From assembly GCA_024684395.1 (NCBI GenBank), contig JAIKWY010000183.1:1-35884 (forward strand): a stretch of 35,884 bases of DNA. Direction: 5' to 3'. The stretch is from Oscillospiraceae bacterium (lineage in GTDB: Bacteria > Bacillota > Clostridia > Oscillospirales > Ruminococcaceae). Made by a program: the position numbers and the translations under genes. The notes below the pieces were generated by a model. The model ran no database searches. It had not been told where the DNA came from and saw only the letters and a program-made list of their open reading frames with translations. Positions 1 to 6,904 of this stretch are shown here, piece after piece (position 1 is the first letter of the stretch; the number at the start of each line of letters is the position of its first letter).

Positions 1-20
1 GGCGGAGCCCCACACCTAAG

Positions 21-51
21 CCATTTTGCTTTTCGTAGAAAAGCAAAATGG
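21..51. terminator. Long perfect hairpin, possible terminator
   Basis: A 13-bp perfect stem (CCATTTTGCTTTT, 21-33, with its complement at 39-51) around a 5-nt loop. No T-run follows on either strand, so a terminator role is uncertain. It stands next to GGCGGAGCCCC at the window edge, a string also found inside the palindromic element near 25085, so it may belong to a repeat cut by the window start. Confidence 0.4.
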
Positions 52-160
52 AAGGATTTTAGAGATGCCCTATAGTATATAATATATATTATAACACAGA
101 ACGTAAAGGAAGTCAACAAAAAAGCACAAAAAGTTTTTTGATATTTATGCATTTTACCCC

Positions 161-189
161 TTTACAAATCCAACATTATGTGGTATACT
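161..189 (+). promoter_or_regulatory. Promoter of tRNA-Pro
   Basis: TTTACA at 161-166 and TATACT at 184-189 with a 17-nt spacer, ending 14 nt before the mature tRNA 5' end at 204. This is a good sigma-70/SigA match. Confidence 0.75.
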
Positions 190-203
190 ATAATAGTTGC
201 AAA

Positions 204-277
204 CGAGGTGTGGCTCAGCTTGGTAGAGCGCTGCGTTCGGGACGCAGAGGCCGCAGGTTCGAATCCTGTCACCTCGA
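204..277 (+). tRNA. tRNA-Pro (anticodon CGG)
   Basis: The cloverleaf is complete. The acceptor arm is CGAGGTG (204-210) with CACCTCG (270-276) and discriminator A277. The anticodon stem CTGCG/CGCAG encloses the loop TTCGGGA, giving anticodon CGG, which reads the proline codon CCG. The T arm carries TTCGAAT. The C1-G72 pair is typical of bacterial tRNA-Pro. CCA is not encoded, so it would be added after transcription. A promoter lies just upstream and an intrinsic terminator just downstream, so it is a single-gene unit. Confidence 0.95.
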
Positions 278-287
278 CTGATGAAGA

Positions 288-327
288 CCCCATGTTTCAG
301 GAGATCTTGAAACATGGGGATTTTTTG
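288..327 (+). terminator. Intrinsic terminator of tRNA-Pro
   Basis: A 12-bp perfect stem, CCCCATGTTTCA (288-299) with TGAAACATGGGG (308-319), 8-nt loop, then six T at 321-326. Confidence 0.85.
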
Positions 328-400
328 TGCTATTTTGGTTTTCGGTATTGGCAAAAATATGCTGGTTCTGAGGAGTGTTACAAGTGGCTGTGACAGGGCT

Positions 401-582
401 TGTGACAAAGAGAAATCTGCGATTTCCCTTGCAATATAGGGAAAAACAGGTGAAAGTAATAAGGCTTTTTCGTTTGGGGGATTTCCGTGGTACTGTGACA
501 CGAAAAAAGCGATTTTTCCTTGCAGCATAGGGAAAAATGAGTAAAAGTGATATGTTTTTTTGATGCGTGACTGTGACACGGG
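401..582. repeat. Two imperfect direct repeats with internal hairpins
   Basis: Two copies of a unit of about 70 nt at 401-472 and 494-561, and the start of a third (TGTGACACGGG, 572-582). Each begins TGTGACA, continues with GCGATTT then CCTTGCA, contains a short inverted repeat (TTTCCC then GGGAAA in copy 1), continues with GTGAAAGTAATA or a variant, and ends in a T-rich run. The stretch 328-620 carries no convincing gene; open frames across it are low-complexity or antisense to the tRNA. Confidence 0.6.
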
Positions 583-620
583 AGCAAAAATAGGAGCGAA
601 TGAAGAAAATAGGTAACGGA

Positions 621-656
621 AAACGGCAAGGCTTCGGCTTTGCCGTTTTTGTTTTT
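621..656 (+). terminator. Strong intrinsic terminator
   Basis: AAACGGCAAGGC (621-632), a TTCG loop, then the complementary GCTTTGCCGTTT with one G-T pair (637-648), followed by a T-rich tract to 656. No obvious gene precedes it on the plus strand, so it may end read-through or an unrecognised small RNA from the repeat region. Confidence 0.7.
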
Positions 657-749
657 GTCACCAGATCTGCATAGAAAAGAAGAAAGAGTGATTTTAATTT
701 GATATAGCAAAAGGATATGCAAATTATGTCCAATCATGGATATATCGTA

Positions 750-1032
750 GACAGAGCCGGAGTGTCCGGATAGGGTATGTCTACGTTGAGGGGAAGCCTC
801 GTGACATCTACATTTACTACAAGCTGATCGACGAACCTCTGCCTGACAGACGAGGAGCAAGAGCAGATCACTGCCATGTTCGTTGTCGGCGATGAGATCG
901 GTCAGTATACGGTGATGGATGAAGAAGGCAGCAAGAATGCTATGGAAACGATGAACCTGATGGGACAGAGTAACGGACATCACGATCTACGTGGTTCTGC
1001 CTGTTGCGGAAGAAGCAGAAGCAGCAGAGTAA
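750..1032 (+). pseudogene. Remnant of a frameshifted gene, family unknown
   Basis: Protein-like sequence is spread over three frames. One segment (about 764-844) reads like IGYVYVEGKPRDIYIYYKL. A second, shifted (843-958), begins LTDEEQEQITAMFVVGDEIG. A third, shifted again (970-1032), reads VTDITIYVVLPVAEEAEAAE and then stops. The joins between segments are natural if two small indels are assumed, which suggests a decayed gene rather than chance. I see no start codon with a ribosome site and do not recognise the family. It could instead be unrelated noncoding sequence. Confidence 0.4.
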
Positions 1033-1070
1033 GAACGCATTCTGAGATGCTTCGCAAGACATGAAAACAG

Positions 1071-1108
1071 CCCTCCGGGAGTTTGAAGGATTCCCGGAGG
1101 GTGTTGTT
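1071..1108. terminator. Bidirectional terminator hairpin
   Basis: CCCTCCGGGA (1071-1080) pairs with TCCCGGAGGG (1092-1101). On the minus strand it is followed by CTGTTTT, just past the GNAT gene's stop codon; on the plus strand by TGTTGTTT. The best reading is the end of the minus-strand operon 2509-1108. Confidence 0.65.
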
Positions 1109-1569
1109 TATGCAGACGGCGAGGGTTTGTGCATCACATCATAGCAGAGGAAATCGCCGTTTTCCGTGCGGATGGTGTGGTATGCCGTCTCCTTGTAGCC
1201 ACGTTTCAGGTAGATGGCTTTTGCCGCAAAGGAGGCGTCGATCCGGATCTCGGCATACTGCTTTGCGACCTCCTGCTCCGCAAGATCGAGGAGCGCCCGC
1301 CCGAAGCCATGCCCCTGGTATTCCGGCAGGACGAAGAGGCGGAGGATCTCGTTTCCCCGGATCGTCACGGTGCCGGCGGGCTGGGTGCCGTCCTCGCAGA
1401 GGTACACGCAGCCGGCGGCAAGATCCTTCCGGATGGCTTCGTCATTGTGATGGCTGAGGAAGAATTGCACGGCGCCCTGCGGATAATACTGCGGGTAGAC
1501 CGCTTCGATCGTCGTGCGGACGATGTGCCGGATCGCGGCGAGGTCTGCTTCACTTGCCGGACGGATCAT
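1108..1569 (-). CDS. GNAT family N-acetyltransferase
   Basis: A 153-residue protein of the usual single-domain GNAT length. It opens MIRPASEADLAAIRHIV, the typical first strand and helix of the fold. The acetyl-CoA-binding motif A is clear as LFVLPEYQGHGFGRALLD (Q/R-x-x-G-x-G/A type), followed by a motif-B-like segment ending LKRGYKETAYHTI. It would transfer an acetyl group from acetyl-CoA to an amine; the substrate cannot be told from sequence. The start at 1569 is chosen because AGGAGG lies 6 nt upstream and because the longer open frame has no GNAT-like content. It overlaps the preceding small membrane-protein gene by about 20 nt and is the last gene of the XRE operon, before the hairpin at 1071-1101. 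Confidence 0.85.
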   Translation of the reverse strand: MIRPASEADLAAIRHIVRTTIEAVYPQYYPQGAVQFFLSHHNDEAIRKDLAAGCVYLCEDGTQPAGTVTIRGNEILRLFVLPEYQGHGFGRALLDLAEQEVAKQYAEIRIDASFAAKAIYLKRGYKETAYHTIRTENGDFLCYDVMHKPSPSA

Positions 1570-1837
1570 GGCTGCCTCCTGTGGGGATCTGGCGGTTCTT
1601 GCGGCATTTCTGTACCACACTTGTGACAACGAGCACGGCGACAAGTACGGCGCTCAGCAGCAGGAGCTTGTCATCGTGGCGGAAGAGGTTGACGGTGAGC
1701 AGTGCGCCGAAGCAGAGCACCTTGACAGTGAGCTGGTGCTTGTCCTGCACCTTCCCGGAGAGCAGGACACAGCTCACGGCGGCGAACAGCCCGAGCAGAA
1801 TGCCGGGGAATGCGGCGTTCAGAAATTCGTAGATCAT
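1550..1837 (-). CDS. Small three-helix membrane protein
   Basis: A 95-residue protein with three predicted membrane segments (about residues 8-27, 37-52 and 57-77), each rich in Leu, Val and Ala, and a basic C-terminus (KCRKNRQ). I do not recognise a family. AAAGGAGGG lies just upstream of the ATG. It sits between the DUF2178-like gene (stop at 1860, 22 nt away) and the GNAT gene, whose start it overlaps, so it is almost certainly translated as part of that operon. Confidence 0.7.
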   Translation of the reverse strand: MIYEFLNAAFPGILLGLFAAVSCVLLSGKVQDKHQLTVKVLCFGALLTVNLFRHDDKLLLLSAVLVAVLVVTSVVQKCRKNRQIPTGGSHDPSGK

Positions 1838-1859
1838 AGAGATCCCTCCTTTGCTGGAA

Positions 1860-2291
1860 TTACATCTTGTTGCGGTAATAGAGATTCACAGCGATCGTGA
1901 TCAGCGCACTCACGCTCAGGACAGCAAAGAGCGTGACGCTGACTTTGATGTCAAAAAATCCCGCAACGAGCACAGCGAGCCCCAATACAATGACGTTGAT
2001 CACGCTGCTTTTCTGCGAGGTCTCCTTCTGGATGGCGATGTTGCGCTCGTCCTTCTCCTGGATGTACAGCTTTTTGATCTCCTCCTCATTGCGGAGGGTG
2101 ACGAGCAGTCTGACGGTATTGACAAGTGCGAGCACCTCAATGGCGACCCAGAAACCGGTCGTCAGACCCTGTGCAAAGTCGCTGACGTCCTTGGTCAGGA
2201 ACCGCAGCAAGAAATAAATAGCGAGGCTGCTTGTGCAGATCATGGAGCTGATAAGCTGCTGTGTTTTGAGCTTCTTCTTGAATTCTTCCAT
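1860..2291 (-). CDS. Four-helix membrane protein, DUF2178/DUF6773-like
   Basis: A 143-residue integral membrane protein. Two hydrophobic segments (about 14-31 and 43-64) are followed by a charged cytoplasmic loop with the conserved-looking string YIQEKDERN, then two more hydrophobic segments (about 95-112 and 115-137). This layout, with a DER motif between helix pairs, matches small membrane proteins that are often encoded beside an XRE regulator in Firmicutes; the exact DUF assignment is tentative. Its ATG overlaps the regulator's stop codon by one base (TAATG), so the two are translationally coupled. The function is unknown; a role in envelope stress or peptide resistance is often assumed for such pairs but is not shown here. 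Confidence 0.75.
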   Translation of the reverse strand: MEEFKKKLKTQQLISSMICTSSLAIYFLLRFLTKDVSDFAQGLTTGFWVAIEVLALVNTVRLLVTLRNEEEIKKLYIQEKDERNIAIQKETSQKSSVINVIVLGLAVLVAGFFDIKVSVTLFAVLSVSALITIAVNLYYRNKM

Positions 2292-2509
2292 TATGATTCT
2301 CCTTCCAGATTCTCGTCACCCTCGAAAATGAACAGTTCCTCGATCGTGATGCCAAAGAACTGTGCGGCTTTGTGCGCCAGCGTGAGGGAAGCGTTGTATT
2401 TCCCGTTTTCCAATGAAATGATCGTTTGCCGTGTCACACTCAGTGCATTGGCCAGCTCCTGCTGTGTGACCTTCCGAGCTTTGCGAAGCTCTTGTATGCG
2501 GTTTTGCAA
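2291..2509 (-). CDS. XRE-family HTH transcriptional regulator
   Basis: A 72-residue single-domain Cro/C1-type repressor. The helix-turn-helix is textbook: IQELRKARKVTQQELANALS for the first helices, then VTRQTIISLENGKYNASLTLAHKAAQFF. An acidic tail EGDENLEGES follows. I chose the TTG start at 2509 because AGGGAGGG lies about 8 nt upstream and the helical domain begins right after it; the longer reading from 2563 would place the start inside its own promoter. It is the first gene of the operon running to 1108 and very probably autoregulates through the heptamer repeats around the promoter. Confidence 0.88.
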   Translation of the reverse strand: MQNRIQELRKARKVTQQELANALSVTRQTIISLENGKYNASLTLAHKAAQFFGITIEELFIFEGDENLEGES

Positions 2510-2531
2510 TCCGATCGCCCTCCTTCCTGAG

Positions 2532-2582
2532 GTAAAGCTCGCTTTACAAGTATAGTATAGCACGCTTTACATGAAATGTCAA
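2532..2582 (-). promoter_or_regulatory. Promoter and putative operator of the XRE operon
   Basis: On the minus strand TTGACA (2577-2582) and TATACT (2554-2559) are spaced by exactly 17 nt. The palindrome GTAAAGCTCGCTTTAC (2532-2547) lies just downstream of the -10, and another GCTTTAC (2564-2570) lies in the spacer. Three copies of one heptamer overlapping a promoter is what an XRE autorepressor site looks like. Confidence 0.8.
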
Positions 2583-2625
2583 GTGCTTTTTACATTTTTC
2601 TGAAAAAAATTTTTTTCGGGGGCGT

Positions 2626-2654
2626 TTGACATCCGGTTTTCTTTCTGCTATAAT
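2626..2654 (+). promoter_or_regulatory. Consensus promoter of the hydrolase gene
   Basis: TTGACA (2626-2631) and TATAAT (2649-2654), spacer 17 nt: a perfect consensus promoter, divergent from the XRE promoter whose -35 lies about 45 nt away. Confidence 0.85.
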
Positions 2655-2687
2655 AGGAATATCTGATACAACAGCGAGGTGTAAGCT

Positions 2688-3299
2688 ATGAAAACAGCAG
2701 TTGTCTACATCCACGGAAAAGGCGGGAGCGCCGCAGAATCGGCACATTATGAGCCGCTGTTCCCGGAGTGCGATGTGATCGGCTTTGACTACCATGCCCA
2801 AACGCCCTGGGAAGCAAAGGCGGAGTTCCCGGCGTATGTTGCAGCGCTGCGGGAGCGATATGATGCCGTGTACCTGATCGCCAACAGCATCGGGGCGTAT
2901 TTTTCGCTTCATGCGCTGGCGGAGCAGGGGATCCGGGCGGCGTTCCTCATCTCGCCTATCGTGGATATGGCACAGCTCATTGGCAATATGATGCAGTGGG
3001 CAGGCGTGACCGAGGCGGAATTGCAGCAGCGGGGGCAGATCCCGACGGACTTCGGGGAAGTGCTGGACTGGGCGTATCTGTCCTATGTGCGGGAACATCC
3101 CATCACATGGCACACGCCGACTTTCATCCTCTACGGCGGGCGGGACGATCTGACCTCCCGGGAGACGATCACGGCGTTTGCGGAGCGGATCCATGCGGAG
3201 CTGACGATCATGCCGGAAGGGGAGCACTGGTTCCATACGGAAGAGCAGATGGCGTTCCTGGATCAGTGGATCCGGGATGCAGCAGGAGGGATCGTATGA
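2688..3299 (+). CDS. Alpha/beta-fold hydrolase
   Basis: A 203-residue small alpha/beta hydrolase. It opens with the strand and oxyanion loop VVYIHGKGGS. The nucleophile elbow is ANSIGAYF, so serine 72 is the likely nucleophile in an N-S-I-G variant of G-x-S-x-G. The acid is in YGGRDDLTS and the histidine in EGEHWFH near the C-terminus, so the triad is complete. It is probably an esterase or acylhydrolase of unknown substrate. It has a perfect promoter and GAGGTG before the ATG. Its stop overlaps the start of the decayed phosphorylase gene (ATGA), so the two were once co-translated. Confidence 0.85.
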   Translation: MKTAVVYIHGKGGSAAESAHYEPLFPECDVIGFDYHAQTPWEAKAEFPAYVAALRERYDAVYLIANSIGAYFSLHALAEQGIRAAFLISPIVDMAQLIGNMMQWAGVTEAELQQRGQIPTDFGEVLDWAYLSYVREHPITWHTPTFILYGGRDDLTSRETITAFAERIHAELTIMPEGEHWFHTEEQMAFLDQWIRDAAGGIV

Positions 3300-3609
3300 G
3301 CGACATCAGAAACGACATTCCGATCCTGGAATATGACACGGATCCGACAGCGCTGTTTGCGCCGGATCATGAGCATGAAGCTCTCCGGCTGCCGGAGCGG
3401 GCGGTGTTTGCGTTCCTCGGCGGGGCGCCTGTTGGGGGGAGCTGCTCTTCACGGCGGATTCGCTTGCGGATGCGGAGCACTATGACGAACGCGGCTGGGG
3501 GCGGAGCTCGGTGGACGATGCGCTAAAGCTGTGCATCGAGGCTGCACCTGTAAACGGCGCCAAAAGCCGGGATACAGCAGCCCGGAGCTTGCTTTCCGAA
3601 AAAAACTGA
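3296..3609 (+). pseudogene. Nucleoside phosphorylase-like gene, internally deleted
   Basis: The first 42 codons read as a normal start (MSDIRNDIPILEYDTDPTAL through LPERAVFAFLG), resembling the N-terminus of Firmicute proteins annotated as nucleoside phosphorylases. The frame then fails near 3421. In the next frame the sequence resumes as GELLFTADSLADAEHYDERG and DALKLCIEAA, which resembles the far C-terminus of the same family, and stops at 3607-3609. The whole central catalytic part is missing, so this is a deletion plus frameshift. The ATG overlaps the hydrolase stop codon. The family assignment is from memory and moderate; the broken state is clear from the frames and length. Confidence 0.6.
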
Positions 3610-3628
3610 AATTTTTTTGAAAAAACCC

Positions 3629-3657
3629 TTGACAAATGCTGCCGGATGTGCTATACT
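3629..3657 (+). promoter_or_regulatory. Promoter of tRNA-Thr
   Basis: TTGACA (3629-3634), 17-nt spacer, TATACT (3652-3657), ending 21 nt before the tRNA. Confidence 0.85.
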
Positions 3658-3678
3658 ATATAAGTCGGTAAACGACAT

Positions 3679-3754
3679 GCTGATGTGGCACAGGTGGTAG
3701 CGCAACGCCTTGGTAAGGCGTAGGTCACCGGTTCGAATCCGGTCATCAGCTCCA
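3679..3754 (+). tRNA. tRNA-Thr (anticodon GGT)
   Basis: The acceptor arm is GCTGATG (3679-3685) with CATCAGC (3744-3750), discriminator T3751 and an encoded CCA (3752-3754). The anticodon stem ACGCC/GGCGT holds loop TTGGTAA, giving anticodon GGT for threonine codon ACC. The T loop is TTCGAAT. It has its own promoter and terminator. Unlike the tRNA-Pro in this window, CCA is encoded. Confidence 0.95.
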
Positions 3755-3777
3755 GCGGAGAGCCTCCGCAGGCAGAC

Positions 3778-3810
3778 GCGCCTCGAGTTTTTGCTCGGGG
3801 CGCTGTTTTT
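3778..3810 (+). terminator. Terminator of tRNA-Thr
   Basis: GCGCCTCGAG (3778-3787) pairs with CTCGGGGCGC (3794-3803, one G-T pair) and TGTTTTT follows. Confidence 0.8.
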
Positions 3811-3895
3811 ATGCCCGCGTTATGAGTGCAGTGTGCCGCCTGCTCCAATGCTTTAACAGCTGATGGAGGATTCTGGCAGCACAAGACAGACTGTA

Positions 3896-3930
3896 GAAAA
3901 GCTGCCCCTATGCATCGCAAAGGGGCAGCT
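3896..3930 (-). terminator. Terminator of the UbiB-like gene
   Basis: A 10-bp stem (AGCTGCCCCT, 3900-3909, with its complement at 3921-3930) lies immediately after the minus-strand stop codon and is followed on that strand by TTTTCT. Apart from the two terminators and tRNA-Thr, 3610-3933 holds no gene. Confidence 0.8.
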
Positions 3931-3933
3931 TCC

Positions 3934-5547
3934 TTATTTTTTCTTCCAGAATTCCAGCAGCGTATGCAGCGCCAGTGCCGCCGCCAGCACGAAGCCGATC
4001 AGTGCTACGATCGGGATGCCGTCCACCTGCGGCTGGATGTCCGTGGTGCAGAGCGTACACGAGCCGACGAACAGCACGGATGCGAATATCGCCATGATCA
4101 GCGCTTTTTCCATCTCGGCAAGGCGTTCGAGCAGGTCTTCATAGCCTGTCATCTCGAAGGCGATCTTCATGCGCCCCTTCGCCAGATTCCGCAGCAGTCC
4201 GACCACGGCGCTCGGGATCTTGGTCGCCTGCCGTCCGGTCGCCACGAGCTCCTGCATCGCACCGGCGAATTTCTGCTTCAGGTCGAAGCTCTCCCGCATC
4301 CGCTCGGTCATCTTCCGGGTCATGGCGTCAAAGACATTCAGCTCCGGACAGAAGCTCTCCAGCACGCCCTCGATCGTCACAAAGCTCCGCACGAGCATGG
4401 TAAATTCCCCGGGCATCGTGATGTGATGCGTGGACAGCAGCGCCGTCAGGTCGGTCATGAGGGCGCCCATGTTCAGCCGGGACAGATCCTTGACCGCCAC
4501 ATGCCGGTCGATCAGCCCGTCCAGGTCCTCCGTCAGCTTCTGCTTGTTGATCTTGCCGGAGGTGATGCCCATCGTCAAAATGGTATTGGTCAGATCCTCG
4601 CCGCTTTTTTCAACGAGCGCCAGAATGATCTCCTGGATCACACCGATGTTCTGCTCGCTGATGTGTCCGATCATGCCGAAGTCGATCCAGTAGGGGATGC
4701 CGTGGCTGAGCATGATATTGCCCTGGTGCGGGTCGCCGTGGAAGATGCCGACATCGAGCACCTGATGCAGATAATTCTCTAAGATGAGCTTGCCGACCTC
4801 CGTGCGGTCGATGCCGTCTGCGTCGATCCGGTCATTATTGGAGATGGGATAGCCGTCCACAAACGTCTGGGTCAGAATGCGCTCCGTGGTCAGCTCGTCG
4901 ATGATCCTCGGGCAGGAGACAAGATGCTCGTCCTCGATGCAGAGGTTCCGGAAGATGCGGGTATTATCCGCCTCCACCCGGAAATCGAGCTCATCCTCTG
5001 TGACCTTTTCGAGCTCCTCGATCACGGATTTGAGATCGACCATCGAGCCGGATGTCTCGCCCTCTGTGGCGACATTGACAACGGCTGCTAATTTCTTGAG
5101 CAGCACGAAATCCTGCCGCACCATCTCGGCGATGAGCGGGCGCTGCACCTTGGTGACGACCTTGGTGCCGTCCTTCAGGACGCCGTAGTGCGCCTGTGCG
5201 ATGGATGCAGAGCCGAGCGGGTCGTCACGAAATTCGCTGTAGATGTCCTCGATTTTCTTCCCGGTCTCGGCTTCGATGACAGCACGGGCATCGGCGGCAT
5301 CGAGGGGCTTGACATTGCTGCGGAGCTTTTCGAGCTCCCGGCAGTATGCCTCCGGGAGGATGTCCGTCCGGCTCGACATGATCTGTCCGATCTTGACATA
5401 GGTCGGCCCGAGATCTTCGAGCGTGGTGCGCAGCTCCTCCGGGGTGAAGCCGCCGGAATAGAAATTGTGCTTGGTAAACACAGCTAAGATCTCGGCGGAG
5501 CGGTGTCTGGAACGCCAGGGGTGCTCCTGCTTTTTCTTCTCGGACAT
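3934..5547 (-). CDS. UbiB/AarF (ABC1) family kinase-like protein
   Basis: A 537-residue member of the ABC1/ADCK/UbiB atypical kinase family, full length. The family's N-terminal signature is PTYVKIGQIMSSR (KIGQ at 52-55), then the alanine-rich loop LGSASIAQAH (111-120) that replaces the usual glycine-rich loop, a candidate ATP-binding lysine in VVTKVQRP (K133), the catalytic loop HGDPHQGN (270-277) and metal-binding WIDFG (D289). Two C-terminal membrane segments (about 488-507 and 513-532) anchor it. Family members are ATPases that help quinone and other isoprenoid-lipid metabolism; in an anaerobe without ubiquinone its lipid partner is unknown. It starts 4 nt after the DUF308 gene's stop, so they form an operon, and a terminator follows directly. 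Confidence 0.92.
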   Translation of the reverse strand: MSEKKKQEHPWRSRHRSAEILAVFTKHNFYSGGFTPEELRTTLEDLGPTYVKIGQIMSSRTDILPEAYCRELEKLRSNVKPLDAADARAVIEAETGKKIEDIYSEFRDDPLGSASIAQAHYGVLKDGTKVVTKVQRPLIAEMVRQDFVLLKKLAAVVNVATEGETSGSMVDLKSVIEELEKVTEDELDFRVEADNTRIFRNLCIEDEHLVSCPRIIDELTTERILTQTFVDGYPISNNDRIDADGIDRTEVGKLILENYLHQVLDVGIFHGDPHQGNIMLSHGIPYWIDFGMIGHISEQNIGVIQEIILALVEKSGEDLTNTILTMGITSGKINKQKLTEDLDGLIDRHVAVKDLSRLNMGALMTDLTALLSTHHITMPGEFTMLVRSFVTIEGVLESFCPELNVFDAMTRKMTERMRESFDLKQKFAGAMQELVATGRQATKIPSAVVGLLRNLAKGRMKIAFEMTGYEDLLERLAEMEKALIMAIFASVLFVGSCTLCTTDIQPQVDGIPIVALIGFVLAAALALHTLLEFWKKK

Positions 5548-5551
5548 GTGC

Positions 5552-6100
5552 TCACCTCCTCTGGACCGGCCACAGCCAGATCAGTTTCAGACCGCTCACC
5601 AGGGCGGAATACAGCATCACGCCGCCTACGACCTGTAGCATCGCCTGCGTGGAGGTCAGCCACGGATGCCAGAACACGAAGCCCCCGAACACGATCAGCA
5701 GCGCCGACAGCACGATCAGCACCCACCAGCCCTTCTTGCCGGAATGGCGCAGAAAGGCGAGGGTGTGGAAGATGCCGTGGATGCCGCTGAGAATGGGCAA
5801 AATCCCGACCAGCCACGAGAGGATCCAGAGGAACAGCCCCTCATACAGCATGATCATGATGCCGAGCATCCCCGCTGCCAGCCCGAGCACGAGCTCGATG
5901 TAATGCATCAGGACTTTGGAACCGCTGAGAAACCGCAGCACCGAAAGCGTTGCCGCCACGAGCAGCGTGAACCCGAGCGTTCCCTCTAAAAACAGGATGT
6001 AGACCTCCGGTATCACCAGCAGCAGCAGACCGATGAACATGAGGACAATGGTCATCATGACCGCATCCCGCTTGATCTTATCCAACTCTTCAAACAGCAT
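5552..6100 (-). CDS. DUF308/HdeD-like six-helix membrane protein
   Basis: A 182-residue protein with six hydrophobic helices in three pairs, preceded by a short charged N-terminus (MLFEELDKIKRDA). The repeating two-helix layout with glycine-rich turns (for example LVGILPILSGIHGIFHT) is that of the DUF308/HdeD family, whose molecular function is not settled. I chose the start at 6100 because GGAGGTG lies 5-6 nt upstream; the longer frame begins in the preceding intergenic hairpin. It is 4 nt upstream of the UbiB-like gene, which suggests that the two membrane proteins act together. Confidence 0.78.
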   Translation of the reverse strand: MLFEELDKIKRDAVMMTIVLMFIGLLLLVIPEVYILFLEGTLGFTLLVAATLSVLRFLSGSKVLMHYIELVLGLAAGMLGIMIMLYEGLFLWILSWLVGILPILSGIHGIFHTLAFLRHSGKKGWWVLIVLSALLIVFGGFVFWHPWLTSTQAMLQVVGGVMLYSALVSGLKLIWLWPVQRR

Positions 6101-6126
6101 ATCGCACCTCCTGCACAAATGCAATT

Positions 6127-6154
6127 CCGCCCTGCAAAACAGGCTGCAAGGCGG
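6127..6154 (-). terminator. Hairpin between gene runs, possible weak terminator
   Basis: CCGCCCTGCA (6127-6136) pairs with TGCAAGGCGG (6145-6154). On the minus strand it precedes AATTGCATTT, a poor T-tract. It may end or attenuate the 14058-6174 run before the DUF308-UbiB genes. I see no clear promoter in the 73-nt gap. Confidence 0.4.
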
Positions 6155-6173
6155 TCGTGTGCATATTAGCTGG

Positions 6174-6410
6174 TCATCCCAGCGCATCCAGCTGCTTTTG
6201 CAGCTCGATCATGTGGTTACGGCAAGCGGTGATCTCACCGGTGTACTTGTTGAACCACTCAACATCACGCTCGTCCGGCGTTTCCTGCAACAGTACCGCC
6301 TGTACCAGTGCGGACTGGGAACGGGAACGCTTGCGCTCGATCTCTTCAATTGTCAGACGGCAGATCTTGATCTCCTTTTTCAGTCTGCGCTTTTCACTCC
6401 AGTTTGACAT
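6174..6410 (-). CDS. Small basic coiled-coil protein, unknown
   Basis: A 78-residue soluble protein, almost entirely helical and charged: MSNWSEKRRLKKEIKICR, then a central stretch with RSRSQSALVQAV and a C-terminal helix ending LQKQLDALG. Heptad-like spacing suggests a short coiled coil. I recognise no family. GGGAGG lies about 11 nt upstream. It is the last gene of the run that includes the SipW and AAA+ genes, 16 nt after its neighbour, and the codon usage looks like that of its neighbours, so it is probably real. Confidence 0.6.
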   Translation of the reverse strand: MSNWSEKRRLKKEIKICRLTIEEIERKRSRSQSALVQAVLLQETPDERDVEWFNKYTGEITACRNHMIELQKQLDALG

Positions 6411-6426
6411 AAAACCTCATCCTCCC

Positions 6427-6888
6427 TTAATGCCCCATTTTATCAATGGAATCTATGATCTCCTGCGCTTCCTCAAACCCCTTGTCGAGATTGGAATGCA
6501 AGTCATCCAGCGCCTGCCGGAAGTCTTCCATCCGTTCACGCTCCTGCATTTGTTCGGGGTATTTGATCAGACAGGTGTGCAGCTCGTTGACCGTGATCTT
6601 CTGCTCCTCTGTGAGATTTTTCAGCAGGAAAGCGAAGCTGTCAGCGCTGCTCATGTCACTCAGGATGCGCCGGTATCGTGTAGCGTGATCGCCATCGGCA
6701 TCAAGATAGGAATCCACCGAGTCGATCGTATGGGCTAAGTTGGCATTGAACTGCGTCCGGTACGTCTCCTGTACCCGGTTGCATTCGTCCACATACAGCC
6801 CGATAAACACCGCCAACGCAACGGATGTGATGACGGAAAAGATGATCGCCAAGATCATTTTTTTCTTCATGATGTGTTCTTGTGTCAC
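6427..6888 (-). CDS. Membrane-anchored extracytoplasmic helical protein, unknown
   Basis: A 153-residue protein with a GTG start (6888) 6 nt after GGAGGG; an internal ATG at residue 7 is an alternative. MKKKM followed by one hydrophobic helix (about 12-32) looks like an uncleaved signal anchor. The rest (about 35-153) is a charged helical domain with several Asp/Ser turns (SVDSYLDADGDHATRYRR) and no cysteine pair or catalytic motif. The topology predicts an outside-facing helical domain tethered to the membrane. It follows the second SipW gene by 16 nt and is thus part of the surface-export run. I recognise no family. Confidence 0.65.
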   Translation of the reverse strand: MTQEHIMKKKMILAIIFSVITSVALAVFIGLYVDECNRVQETYRTQFNANLAHTIDSVDSYLDADGDHATRYRRILSDMSSADSFAFLLKNLTEEQKITVNELHTCLIKYPEQMQERERMEDFRQALDDLHSNLDKGFEEAQEIIDSIDKMGH

Positions 6889-6904
6889 GTCTTTCCCTCC
6901 TCAT

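Noticed and set aside
154-579. Minus-strand open frame containing a peptide antisense to tRNA-Pro
   Set aside because: The recurring GDRIRTCG-type string is the familiar spurious translation of the tRNA antisense strand; the remainder comes from the noncoding repeats.
3826-4782. 318-residue plus-strand frame opposite the UbiB-like gene
   Set aside because: Shadow of the UbiB-like gene, His/Arg/Gln-rich, no family features, and it starts inside the intergenic terminator.
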